The translations under genes and the position numbers were made by a program. The notes under the pieces are model-generated. The model searched no databases, was not told where the DNA came from, and worked only from the letters and a program-made list of their open reading frames with translations. 64,000 nt of DNA from Pseudomonas graminis. GTDB taxonomy: Bacteria > Pseudomonadota > Gammaproteobacteria > Pseudomonadales > Pseudomonadaceae. The stretch lies in contig NZ_MDEN01000048.1 in NCBI RefSeq assembly GCF_001705435.1, positions 1 through 64,000 on the forward strand. Direction: 5' to 3'. How positions within the stretch are numbered: position 1 is the first letter of the stretch; every line of letters starts with the position of its first letter. This document shows positions 9,593 to 17,993 of the stretch, piece after piece.

Positions 9593-12500
9593 TTAGAACT
9601 GCCAGTTAAGGCTCAAGCCAATGCCGTGGCTTTTTTCACGGCTGGCCAGTTGGCCGTTGTAGTCCAGGCTAACGCTGGCCTCACGGCTCAGCGCCATGCG
9701 GGCATGGGCACCCACCAGGGCCGCATCACGCACCAAGGGCGAGCTTTCGATACCAAAGCGACTGCCACCTGCCGCAAAGGCCATGTGCTGCTCTGAATCG
9801 GTATCGCTCAGGTTGTGCTGCCAGCCCAGGCTGCCGGACAGGTCGAGCTTCTGATGATCATTGATTGCGACGGTTTTAAGCGCCCGTACGCCCAGCGTAC
9901 CGAGCACGGCTTCACGGGTGTCGCTGCCGGAGGCAAGCGCTGCGGTATCTCCCTTCTCGCTGAAGCTATCCGTGCCAAGGTGTACATAGGCCAGGTTGGC
10001 GAAGGGCTCAAGCACTGCGGGCTGCAACTGAATACGGTATGCCGCTTCGGTGAACACCTGTGCGGTTTGCGCATCGTGATTGGTTTTCTCCCGCCCGCTG
10101 GCGTCGCCGACCTGTACATCGCGCTTGCCATCGATCCGGTGCCAGCTGTAGGCACCGCCGAGGGTCAAGCGCCAGGCGCCGATCTCATGACCCAGGTAGG
10201 CGCCCAGATGGTAGCTGTCTACCGATGCACGGGAATGGGTGCCCGAGCCCATGTTGACCGAGCTGTCGCTGTAGCCGCCTACCAGGCCAAGGCGGGTGTC
10301 GTCACCTACGTCGCCGTCGACACCCGCCAGCACGCCGCTAATCGATGAGGTATAGCCAGCCGTATCGCTACGGGAATCCGTTTTGCCCCACGCGCCCAAG
10401 GCCTTGAACCACACATTGTCTTGCGCTGCCGTATTGGCATCGGCACCGAACACGCTGGCGCCCAGGCGCTCGCCAACGGCATCACGCACGTAGCGGCTGT
10501 CGTTGATCAACTGGGTAGCGACTGCCGGGTAGATCTCGCCCGACAGCTGCTGGAAGCTCTCCCGGGCCGAGGCGGCGCTTGGCGCGAGCAGCAGGTTTTC
10601 ATACACCGCGTTGCCCGCCCCCAATTGCTCGGCGGCCGAGGCCACAGCTGCCTGGTTAGGGGTTTGCGCCACGCTGTCGAAAGCCGCCGTGCGCTCGATA
10701 TTCAGTGCAACGCCGTTAGCGGCGTAGTCCAGCCGGCCGCCGAGGAAAGCGTAGTTGGAGGTGACCGCAGCGAACTGCCCGTTCACACCGTTGGCGGCTT
10801 GCAACACGTTGTACTGGCGGCCAACCAGGGTTTGGCCAGGCGTGGCATTCAAGGCCAGCGGCGTTGGGTCCAGGGCCAGGGTCATGTTGGCCCCCGACAC
10901 CGTGGCACTGCCGGTGGCCACAATGCGGTCACTGGCCGTTGGCGAAAGCTCTACCGCGTAGGTTGAGCCCGGCGCGAAGGTTACGTCACCGTTCACCTGC
11001 AGGGTGCCGATGGAGTTCCCCGGCGCCACCTGCCCGCCGCTCAACGCGGTGAGGTTACCGACCTGGCCATTGCCGCCCAAGGTGCCCCCCGCATTGACCT
11101 GCACAGCGGACGCCAGAGAGCCATTGACCGACAGCACACCGCCGTTGACCTGGGTATCGCCGCGATAGGTATTGTTGCCTTCAAGAATCAACCGGCCCGC
11201 GCCGGACTTGATCAGGCTGCCTTGGTACTGGCGCTGAGCCGCTGCCGCAGCACGGGCGGTGCCCACGGCGTAGTCGGTCTGGTCCTGTTGGCTGGCGGTG
11301 CTGGCCACGCCGTTCTGCCAACCTCTGCTCACCAGGGTTTGCTGCCAGGCGGCCTGTTCAGCAGTGTCCTCGGCCCGACGCTGGATCAACGCCTGATCAG
11401 AAATATCGTTGCTCCAGGCATCGGTTTGGCCGGCACCCAGGGTGGCATTGAAGGTGCCCAGCAACTGGCCCGGGCCGCGCATGGCCCGTTCCAGGTTGAC
11501 TACACCCCAGCCCACAGCGCCATTGGGCGCCTGGGTGACCGAACCATCGAGCTGGGTCGCGGTGGTGAGCAGCACCTGCAAGGCCTGCTCGTTGTTCATG
11601 TAAGGGTAGCGCTCCATCACCAGCGCCAATGCGCCCGTGGCATGGGGCGCGGCCATGGAAGTACCGGACTTGAGCGCATAGCCGCCGCCAGGCACGGTGC
11701 TGTTGATCAGCCTCCCGGGCGTGGTGATGCACCAATATTTGGCAATGCCGCACTGGTTGTAGCGCTGGGCATTGGCGCTATCCAGGCCAGACACCGCCAG
11801 CCAGTGGCCTTCCAGGTCCGGCTCGAAATACGGCAGCGCAGACCGCACACTGGCGTTGGCATAGCCAGTATTGCCAGCACTGAAGACGTTGATCACGCCC
11901 TTGCGCGAGACGTTAGCCGCTTCATCCAGCCAGGTGCCCCGGTTGTAATGCTGGGCATAGGCAGCCTGTACGCCGTTCAACGTCGCGTAGGTCACATCCG
12001 GCGGCTGGCTACCCCAACTGTTGTTAATCGCCCGCACACCGGCATCGGCCAGCGCGCCATAGGCCGCCTTGAAGTACTGCGGATCCGGGCTCGGGCCAAA
12101 CAGGAAGCTATCGCTCTGGTTGGTGTTGGCCACATAGATTTGCGCGTTGTACGCCACGCCATGCATGCCGACGCCATCACGGGCCGCGCCCATGGTCCCG
12201 GTCACGTGCGTGCCGTGGGTGTCGTTATTGGGGTTGATGGCACCCGTGATGCTAAAGGGCGAACCATCTACATAGGTGCCGCTGGCGGTTACCGCATGGT
12301 AGCGGGATGGGCTGGCTTCGGGATGAGAGGGGTCGAAACCTGAGTCCATCGCGCCGATTTTTACGCCGGCGCCGGTGATACCGGCGGCATAAGCCTGGTC
12401 AGCCTGGATACGGCCCAATCCCCAGTCGCTCTTGAATTCTTCCGAGCGCCAACTGGCCGCGTCGCCTAACTTCCCCTGTTCTGCATAGTCGGCATAAGCC

Positions 12501-12595
12501 GAGCAGCCAAAGGTAAAAGACAACGCGCAAAGTGCGGTAGTGGTTGCGGGTTTAACGGAATAACGGACAGCATTCGACGGCTTGAACCTTCGCAT
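9593..12595 (-). CDS. Subtilisin-like serine protease autotransporter 2
   Basis: A 1000-residue paralogue of the adjacent autotransporter with the same order: signal peptide (hydrophobic to about residue 35), S8 protease, PATR-type linker and beta-barrel ending LSLNWQF. The catalytic residues are Asp84 (GAMDSGFDPSHPE), His127 (THGTHVTG), Asn242 (SAGN) and Ser313 (SGTSMAAPHATG). It differs from protein 1 in loops around the catalytic Asp and in an insert of about 50 residues before the PATR motif (DTAEQAAWQ...). It is transcribed first, from the promoter at 12643-12671 next to a palindromic operator. Two tandem secreted subtilases suggest gene duplication and split specificity. Confidence 0.95.
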   Translation of the reverse strand: MRRFKPSNAVRYSVKPATTTALCALSFTFGCSAYADYAEQGKLGDAASWRSEEFKSDWGLGRIQADQAYAAGITGAGVKIGAMDSGFDPSHPEASPSRYHAVTASGTYVDGSPFSITGAINPNNDTHGTHVTGTMGAARDGVGMHGVAYNAQIYVANTNQSDSFLFGPSPDPQYFKAAYGALADAGVRAINNSWGSQPPDVTYATLNGVQAAYAQHYNRGTWLDEAANVSRKGVINVFSAGNTGYANASVRSALPYFEPDLEGHWLAVSGLDSANAQRYNQCGIAKYWCITTPGRLINSTVPGGGYALKSGTSMAAPHATGALALVMERYPYMNNEQALQVLLTTATQLDGSVTQAPNGAVGWGVVNLERAMRGPGQLLGTFNATLGAGQTDAWSNDISDQALIQRRAEDTAEQAAWQQTLVSRGWQNGVASTASQQDQTDYAVGTARAAAAAQRQYQGSLIKSGAGRLILEGNNTYRGDTQVNGGVLSVNGSLASAVQVNAGGTLGGNGQVGNLTALSGGQVAPGNSIGTLQVNGDVTFAPGSTYAVELSPTASDRIVATGSATVSGANMTLALDPTPLALNATPGQTLVGRQYNVLQAANGVNGQFAAVTSNYAFLGGRLDYAANGVALNIERTAAFDSVAQTPNQAAVASAAEQLGAGNAVYENLLLAPSAASARESFQQLSGEIYPAVATQLINDSRYVRDAVGERLGASVFGADANTAAQDNVWFKALGAWGKTDSRSDTAGYTSSISGVLAGVDGDVGDDTRLGLVGGYSDSSVNMGSGTHSRASVDSYHLGAYLGHEIGAWRLTLGGAYSWHRIDGKRDVQVGDASGREKTNHDAQTAQVFTEAAYRIQLQPAVLEPFANLAYVHLGTDSFSEKGDTAALASGSDTREAVLGTLGVRALKTVAINDHQKLDLSGSLGWQHNLSDTDSEQHMAFAAGGSRFGIESSPLVRDAALVGAHARMALSREASVSLDYNGQLASREKSHGIGLSLNWQF

Positions 12596-12642
12596 CCCTG
12601 CACACCTTTTTTATTTGTTAGCTCCCTAGTGAGCGCCGTAAG

Positions 12643-12671
12643 AAAATAGTCCGCTGCGCAGGGGATGGCAA
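12643..12671 (-). promoter_or_regulatory. Putative promoter of autotransporter 2
   Basis: On the minus strand, TTGCCA (12666-12671), a 17-bp spacer and TATTTT (12643-12648) form a sigma70-like promoter with a predicted start near 12636. The leader is about 40 nt. Confidence 0.5.
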
Positions 12672-12675
12672 CTTA

Positions 12676-12697
12676 TTTGTTTCAAATTTGATACAAA
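12676..12697. promoter_or_regulatory. 22-bp near-perfect palindrome, candidate activator/repressor site
   Basis: The core TCAAATTTGA is a perfect palindrome flanked by T/A and then by symmetrical TTTGT and ACAAA arms. Only one base pair of the 22 breaks the symmetry. It ends 5 bp upstream of the predicted -35 box of autotransporter 2, centred about 50 bp from the predicted start. The length suits a dimeric factor; the nearby Crp/Fnr-family protein (13317-14039) is a candidate by position only. Confidence 0.5.
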
Positions 12698-13316
12698 GCC
12701 TTTGGCAAGATACCACGTGGGTAATAAGGGATAAGGCGCTGTGATGAGGCATCTAGACGGAGTAGGCACAACTAAGGTGCAATCCGGGATGGTGGCATTT
12801 TAGTTTCACTGTAGAGAAAGTAACGCATCTTTAGTAGGTTCAGCGCAGGGGCTTGGCGACCTCCGCAGTCGCATGTCTACGCGGGATGACTAATACAAAG
12901 GTATTCAAGCAATAGATGGCGGGAACTTCAGCTGAGCCACTACTTAGCCACGACGCAAGGGAGACTTGTGGCTCAAGGTACTTCGGGCTTACCCCGCGCC
13001 ACCTCTGTATCTACAGAAATGGTCTTTAAGTGCAAGAGTGGCAAAGATTCCGCTGGCGCAATGATCACGTTCGCGCAATTTAAAGGAGTGCTGGTCACGG
13101 CGAATGATACTTCGTATGCAACCAGCGAACACACCGCAAGCGACTGGCAAATACACCCTGGATTATCGGGGAGCGCCCCATTGTCTTGCTGACAGAGCAA
13201 TCACAGGACACGCCACAATGTTTAACGAGTTGTGGCGTGCAAGGTCAGCCATCGATGATCCATCACCTGTTCCAAGTCATCAGTCCTGCCCCCGCTTGTG
13301 GTTGGGATCCTGATAC
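12698..13316. other. AT-richer spacer without a convincing gene
   Basis: About 620 bp with lower GC than the flanking autotransporters. A 74-codon frame from a GTG at 12968 to 13192 has AGGGAG 5 nt upstream but no recognisable family, and an antisense frame overlaps it fully. I see no other signal than the hairpin at 13209-13239. Confidence 0.5.
13209..13239. other. Perfect 10-bp stem-loop
   Basis: CACGCCACAA (13209-13218) and TTGTGGCGTG (13230-13239) pair fully around an 11-nt loop containing GTTTAAC. No T-run follows on either strand, so an intrinsic terminator is unlikely. A protein-binding site or a recombination relic is possible. Confidence 0.45.
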
Positions 13317-14039
13317 TTACTCGCCGCCTGCTGTCTCTTTGAGTTTTTGTAGATCGAGAATTGTGATAGCGCTGTATCGAACAATCAATAAGCCTTGCGC
13401 CTCCCAAATTTTCAGCTGGCGGTTGATGCTCTGACGAGAAACACCAAGCTGTTGCGCAATTTTTTCCTGGCTTACTTTCAGGCAGTGGCCGCCGTCGACA
13501 TCTGAACGTTTGATCAATGAAGCGAGTCGGCTAGCCAACCTCACGGGCAGGGGATCGAGGAATGCGCTTCCGGCCCAATCGAGCGCCATTCGAAATCTGC
13601 CACAGACCAGGCGAGTTATGGCCAGTAGAACATCTGGTCGATCCTGGATGATCTGCCAGAACGCGCTTGCAGGAAGAACGGAAATAGTCGCCTGGGAGGC
13701 AGCGCGGACGTCATACGCCCGCGGCAAGCCATCTAGAAGTGGTACTTCGCCAAACCAATCTCCAGACACCAATTGAGTAAGAAAGAGTTGGCGTCCACTA
13801 GCGCCCTGGCTATGGACGCCCAACGTGCCATGAAGCACGCGAAACATTCCCAATGGCTCAGAGCCCTGAGGGAACACTGCCTCAGATTTCACCAACGTCC
13901 TGACCCGCGAGGCCTTGAGCAAAATTGCGTCCACCTCCGGTGGCAGGTGGAAGGATGGAGATGTGACTTGGCCAGATAATTCCGACATTGCTAAAACCCG
14001 ACAATCTTGTTTTGAAGGCTCGGATAGTATCGGAAGCAT
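13317..14039 (-). CDS. Crp/Fnr-family transcriptional regulator
   Basis: A 240-residue regulator with an N-terminal cyclic-nucleotide-binding-type beta-roll (roughly residues 25-140, with GDWFGEVPLLDGLPRAYDV) and a C-terminal winged helix (VSQEKIAQQLGVSRQSINRQLKIWEAQGLL). The Arg-Ser/Thr pair that holds the cAMP phosphate in CRP is Arg-Ala here, and no FNR-type N-terminal cysteine cluster is present, so neither cAMP nor an Fe-S cluster is an obvious ligand. A second possible start is the ATG at 13988; neither has a clear ribosome site. Codon use is less GC-biased than the core genes. Only 42 bp separate it from the divergent membrane-protein gene at 14082. Confidence 0.88.
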   Translation of the reverse strand: MLPILSEPSKQDCRVLAMSELSGQVTSPSFHLPPEVDAILLKASRVRTLVKSEAVFPQGSEPLGMFRVLHGTLGVHSQGASGRQLFLTQLVSGDWFGEVPLLDGLPRAYDVRAASQATISVLPASAFWQIIQDRPDVLLAITRLVCGRFRMALDWAGSAFLDPLPVRLASRLASLIKRSDVDGGHCLKVSQEKIAQQLGVSRQSINRQLKIWEAQGLLIVRYSAITILDLQKLKETAGGE

Positions 14040-14081
14040 CTAGCCTGTAGAGGACAGGCATACCAGAATCAGGAACACAGA

Positions 14082-14753
14082 ATGTACGTAGGTCACTTCG
14101 CGATCGGCCTCGCAATCAAGGCCCGCTATCCCAAGATCCCTGCGATGCCCATCCTGATGGGCGTTGGCTTCCTGGATCTGCTGGATGGCATCTTCATCAT
14201 CCTCGGCTTTAACACTGTCACCCCCAACTTAAAAAGCGGGCCTTACCTGTTCTTTGATTTGACCTTTATCGATTGGGATCACTCGCTGCTTGCCGCTGTA
14301 GTCTGGTCCGTAGTGTGGGGGCTGCTTTTCGTAAAGCATCGATCCGTAGCAATCGTGGCAGCAGCGGCAGCTTTCTCTCACTTCATCGCTGATTGGCCTA
14401 TGCATAACAGCGATCTGGCACTGTATCCCCATTCGGTTGAACATTACGGTTATGGTCTGTGGGGAAGACTGGGAACTGTTGCCTGGATTCTTGAAGGGGC
14501 TTTCTCTGCCGTGCTGGCGGGCTATGCATGGCAACAAAGCGCGCGACGCGGTGTGAGCTTGATGTGGCCTTGCGCAGTGCTGGTTGTCTTGTTCTTGCAG
14601 CTATCCCCAGTCGCTTCGCCTATGAGGCTTGTTGCGACTCTCGACGAACCTCTCTCGCACATACTTCACGGGGTTTTGGTCTCGTTAGGCTTTCTGGTTC
14701 CAGGGCTGTTGCTGTCATGGCTCCTGAATAGAAGTGAGCGATTGCACGAGTGA
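14082..14753 (+). CDS. Membrane protein, metal-dependent hydrolase (YdjM/DUF457-like)
   Basis: A 223-residue protein with about six hydrophobic helices. The N-terminal MYVGHFAIGL, an internal DWDHSLL and a SHFIADWPMH segment supply the conserved His and Asp pattern of membrane-bound putative metal-dependent hydrolases such as YdjM and YbcI. AGGA lies 8 nt before the ATG. It is divergent from the Crp/Fnr gene and could be its target, given the very short shared promoter gap. The base composition is lower in GC than the core genes, as for its neighbours. The substrate is unknown, and the family call is by motif resemblance. Confidence 0.65.
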   Translation: MYVGHFAIGLAIKARYPKIPAMPILMGVGFLDLLDGIFIILGFNTVTPNLKSGPYLFFDLTFIDWDHSLLAAVVWSVVWGLLFVKHRSVAIVAAAAAFSHFIADWPMHNSDLALYPHSVEHYGYGLWGRLGTVAWILEGAFSAVLAGYAWQQSARRGVSLMWPCAVLVVLFLQLSPVASPMRLVATLDEPLSHILHGVLVSLGFLVPGLLLSWLLNRSERLHE

Positions 14754-14841
14754 ACATCAACAATCCCGTCAGACGTAAGCATGCAGCATCTGCCTTGAAT
14801 GATTAAACCGGCCGTCATCTATGGGCCAGCAGCTCTCGCGT

Positions 14842-15864
14842 CTAGCAAAACAGCCTGTTCAGTAATCCTTCAATGTGGGTTCCTTCGTATCCAGACCGTA
14901 ATTCTTCTAGCTTCAGAACCCTACGCTCTCCGCCAAGCAGGCTGAGCCCGTGGAGCTCATTCAAGAGCTTCTGAGACGCTTCGACCTCAGGCTGCAGTGC
15001 AAGCCAGGCAGTATTCGCCCGAGCCGCCAAATCTTCAGCCTTACGACTCAGGCGTTGGGATTCGATGAGCGTGCTCGCACTCAACATGCTGTTGAGTTCT
15101 GCCTGCGTGCGCTCTAGATCGTTAAGCAACTCCGTGAAAACTTCAGCTTGGTCAAGCGCCACGGAAAGACCGTCGACATAGAGGGTGTCGTCCTGCACGC
15201 AGTAAATCCCCAACGGCCCGTCACCGCCTCCGGTGCAATCCAGCGCGAGCACGTTCCCGAGGCGTAACGGCTCTGGAATCCACGTGTGACCCGTGCAAAC
15301 ACGCCAAACGCCGGCCACGCCTTGACGGTAATGCTTTTTGATCCGCTCTCGCCCCCAGAGGGCTATTTCTTCGACTTGCGCGTTGTCGATATCGTTGACG
15401 AACCCCTGCCAGGACAAGCCTCTCGGTACATCCCCATGTACAACGCCCACGACCCCACGGGGTGATTCGATCTCAATGAGGGTAGGGAGGGTCTCAAGCT
15501 TGACGATGATCATCTCTTTCGACTCATCGGCGACGGTTGCCCACCAACCAGCCCCATGAGAGACATAACGAGCGTCCGGGTTTTCACGGTAAGCCCGAAT
15601 CAGCATCTGTTCATGGTTACCCATTACGGTGAAAAACCACGGCTCGCCCAAAAGCTTGAGCCCTTCGAGCACGCCCGGGCCGCGATCAATGAGGTCGCCG
15701 ACGCCGATGACTCGGTCAGTCTGGCTGTCAAAGCCGAGTTTGCGCAGGCCTTTGTACAAGTCGGTGGTTTTGAAGTGAATGTCACCTACGACAAAGTCAC
15801 GGCCATGGTGATTTTGCGAAAGTCTCAGAACTTTTTGCCTCATGCCTGCGGAATCCTTGGTCAT
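14842..15864 (-). CDS. PPP-type metallophosphoesterase with C-terminal helical extension
   Basis: A 340-residue protein. The first 220 residues contain the bimetal phosphatase motifs GDIHF, GVGDLIDRGPG and MGNHEQ with later His-containing boxes (VVHGDVP, CTGHTW), as in lambda-type protein phosphatases and diadenosine tetraphosphatases. Motif I is normally GDIHG; here Phe replaces the Gly. The remaining 110 residues are rich in Leu, Glu and Ala and probably form a coiled coil, which is not part of the minimal family. It may dephosphorylate proteins or nucleotides in the cytoplasm. It is the last gene before the dgoT remnant. Confidence 0.82.
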   Translation of the reverse strand: MTKDSAGMRQKVLRLSQNHHGRDFVVGDIHFKTTDLYKGLRKLGFDSQTDRVIGVGDLIDRGPGVLEGLKLLGEPWFFTVMGNHEQMLIRAYRENPDARYVSHGAGWWATVADESKEMIIVKLETLPTLIEIESPRGVVGVVHGDVPRGLSWQGFVNDIDNAQVEEIALWGRERIKKHYRQGVAGVWRVCTGHTWIPEPLRLGNVLALDCTGGGDGPLGIYCVQDDTLYVDGLSVALDQAEVFTELLNDLERTQAELNSMLSASTLIESQRLSRKAEDLAARANTAWLALQPEVEASQKLLNELHGLSLLGGERRVLKLEELRSGYEGTHIEGLLNRLFC

Positions 15865-15947
15865 CGAAACGGCTTAATTATCTGCCCTCAGACGCGTGCT
15901 ACCAAGGTGAATCTTGGGGAGAATGCGGTGGTCTTCGAGCGTGCGTA

Positions 15948-16005
15948 CGGCGCGTTTTCCTACATCCTGTTGGTGGGCAAGGTCGAACGCATCGAGTGGG
16001 TATGA
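15948..16005 (+). pseudogene. Second copy of the dgoT 3' end (gene remnant)
   Basis: 15948-15997 matches 6008-6057 at 47 of 50 bases and keeps the dgoT reading frame: SYILLVGKVERIE, then WV and stop instead of L and stop. Nothing upstream of it resembles dgoT. The homology ends just before the stop in both copies. It lies about 100 bp upstream of the IclR gene. Confidence 0.85.
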
Positions 16006-16100
16006 CCTGCGCCGACGCCGAGCAAATTCTGCACAGCGCTGGCAGGCTTCAAGGCTGGCGACGATAATGGCGCCGGTTTTCTGATTCGATAAGGCGCGCC

Positions 16101-16904
16101 ATGCAAGATGCATCCGACACCGCCGTCACAGGCAAAGACCCTGCACCCACCGGCACGCAGACGCTGATTCGTGGCTTGGGCGTGATTCAGGCGGTCGCCA
16201 GCGGCGCTCGCGACCTCAAGGAAATCGCCCGGTTGATCGGCACCACCCGCAGCACCACCCACCGGCTCGCCAGTTGTCTGGTGGAGGAGCGCTACCTGCG
16301 GGTGTTGCCGCAGGTGGGGTATGTGCTCGGGCCGAGATTGATCGAGCTGGGGTTTCAGGCTCGGGAAGAAGTGCCGCTGCTGGTGCTGGCCAGACCCTTT
16401 CTCGACGAACTGTCGGCACTCACCGGGGACACCGTGCACCTGGCCATGCGCGATGGCGACGAGGTCTTGTACCTGCATAAAAATCCCGGGCGCAATGGCC
16501 CGGAGATGCGATCGCGGGTGGGCCATCGCATGCCGCTGGCGCGTACCGGCATCGGCAAGGCATTGCTGCTGGACAGCCCGGTAAGCGAATGGCGACGGCT
16601 GTACGAAATCAGTGTGCCGACCACCGGCAAGAACCCGTTGTGGCCGGCCCACGAAGAACAGACCTGGGAGCAGGTGCAGGCGCGCATGCACGAGTACGTA
16701 CAGGGCGGCTATGCGTTCGATCTGGAAGACAACGAACCGTCGATCCGCTGTGTGGCGGCACCGGTGCGTGATGCCAGCAAGCAGATTGTCGCCGGCATCA
16801 GCATCGCCAGCACCGTGCCGTACATGCCGCTGGAAAAGATGGCCGACCTGGTGCCGGTGATCAAGGACGCGGCGGCACGGTTGTCGGCGGAATTGGGCGG
16901 CTAG
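16101..16904 (+). CDS. IclR-family transcriptional regulator (candidate dgo regulator)
   Basis: 267 residues with an N-terminal winged helix (LIRGLGVIQAVASGARDLKEIARLIGTTRSTTHRLASCLVEE with the family's turn-helix) and a C-terminal effector domain (GDTVHLAMRDGDEVLYLHK, RSRVGHRMPLARTGIGKALLL, GYAFDLEDNEPSIRCVAAPVRD, AGISIASTVPYM). Such proteins respond to small carbon compounds and often control an adjacent catabolic operon. The dgoT remnant just upstream implies that this gene once directly followed dgoT, so control of dgoKADT by galactonate or a derivative is a reasonable inference. E. coli uses a GntR-type DgoR instead, so this is not established by homology. Confidence 0.9.
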   Translation: MQDASDTAVTGKDPAPTGTQTLIRGLGVIQAVASGARDLKEIARLIGTTRSTTHRLASCLVEERYLRVLPQVGYVLGPRLIELGFQAREEVPLLVLARPFLDELSALTGDTVHLAMRDGDEVLYLHKNPGRNGPEMRSRVGHRMPLARTGIGKALLLDSPVSEWRRLYEISVPTTGKNPLWPAHEEQTWEQVQARMHEYVQGGYAFDLEDNEPSIRCVAAPVRDASKQIVAGISIASTVPYMPLEKMADLVPVIKDAAARLSAELGG

Positions 16905-16940
16905 CGTGTCGCCCCGCATTGCGCGGGGCGAACCGGGGGG

Positions 16941-17993
16941 TCAGGCCTTCAACGTGGCCATATCAATCACGAAACGGTACTTCACGTCACCGGCGATCAT
17001 GCGGCTGTAGGCCTCGTTGATGTTCTTGATGTCGAGCATCTCGATGTCACAGGTGATGCCGTGCTCGGCGCAGAAATCCAGGACTTCCTGGGTCTCGGCG
17101 ATGCCGCCAATCAGTGAGCCCGCCAGCACGCGGCGCTTCATCACCAGGTTGGCCGCATGCAGCGCCGGGTCGACGGGTTCGATCAGGCCGACGAGAATGT
17201 GCACGCCGTCAAAACTCAGGGTTTCCAGGTAGGGGTTCAAATCGTGCTGCACCGGAATGGTGTCCAGCAGGAAGTCGAAGTGACCGGCAGCGGCTTTCAT
17301 CTGCTCGGCATCGGTCGAGACGATGACGTGATCGGCGCCCTGGCGACGACCTTCTTCGGCCTTGCTCGCCGAACGGGTGAACAGCGTCACTTCCGCGCCC
17401 ATGGCCTTGGCGAACTTGATGCCCATGTGGCCCAGACCGCCCATGCCCAGTACGCCCACTTTGTCGCCGGCCTTGACGCCGTAATGCTTGAGTGGCGAGT
17501 AGGTGGTGATGCCGGCACACAGGATGGGCGCCGCGGCGGCCAGGTCGAGTTTCTCCGGGATACGCACGACGAAGTGCTCGCTGACCACGATGCTGTTGGA
17601 GTAGCCGCCCATGGTGTTGCTGCCGTCAACGCGGTCGGGGGTGGCGTAGGTCATGGTCGGGCCTTCGAGGCAATACTGCTCGAGGTCCTGCGCGCAGGCT
17701 TCACACTGACGGCAGGAGTCGACCATGCAACCGACGCCGACCAGATCGCCGACTTTGTGCTTGCTGACATTGGCGCCGACTTCGGTGACTTTGCCGACGA
17801 TCTCGTGGCCCGGCATCAGCGGGTACACGGCGATGCCCCACTCGTTGCGCGCCTGGTGGATGTCGGAGTGGCAGACGCCGCAGTACAGAATCTCGATGGC
17901 CACGTCGTCCGGCCGCGGGCTGCGGCGGCTGAACGTCATAGGGGCGAGGGGGGCGGTGGCGGACTGGGCGGCGTAACCGATGGCTGTGTACAT
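16941..17993 (-). CDS. Zinc-dependent NAD(P) alcohol dehydrogenase (YahK/CAD-like)
   Basis: 350 residues, matching the E. coli YahK length. The catalytic zinc site is seen in YCGVCHSDIH, GHEIVG and the later Cys of PILCAG. The structural zinc site is a run of four cysteines (CRQCEACAQDLEQYC). The Rossmann fold carries GVLGMGGLGHMGIKFA. Such enzymes reduce aldehydes to alcohols, usually with NADPH, and act broadly in aldehyde detoxification. The ATG at 17993 starts the conserved MYTAIGYA; the open frame runs further upstream without homology. It is divergent from an AraC regulator, with 178 bp between them, which suggests control by that protein. Confidence 0.93.
   Translation of the reverse strand: MYTAIGYAAQSATAPLAPMTFSRRSPRPDDVAIEILYCGVCHSDIHQARNEWGIAVYPLMPGHEIVGKVTEVGANVSKHKVGDLVGVGCMVDSCRQCEACAQDLEQYCLEGPTMTYATPDRVDGSNTMGGYSNSIVVSEHFVVRIPEKLDLAAAAPILCAGITTYSPLKHYGVKAGDKVGVLGMGGLGHMGIKFAKAMGAEVTLFTRSASKAEEGRRQGADHVIVSTDAEQMKAAAGHFDFLLDTIPVQHDLNPYLETLSFDGVHILVGLIEPVDPALHAANLVMKRRVLAGSLIGGIAETQEVLDFCAEHGITCDIEMLDIKNINEAYSRMIAGDVKYRFVIDMATLKA

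Noticed and set aside
12968..13192. 74-codon frame with a fair ribosome site
   Set aside because: It has no family, lies in unusual low-GC DNA, and is fully overlapped by an equal antisense frame; evidence is too weak for a gene call.
13209..13239. Integron attC site
   Set aside because: The stem is short and perfect, and the GTTTAAC lies in the loop; attC needs two pairs of core boxes at the outer ends.
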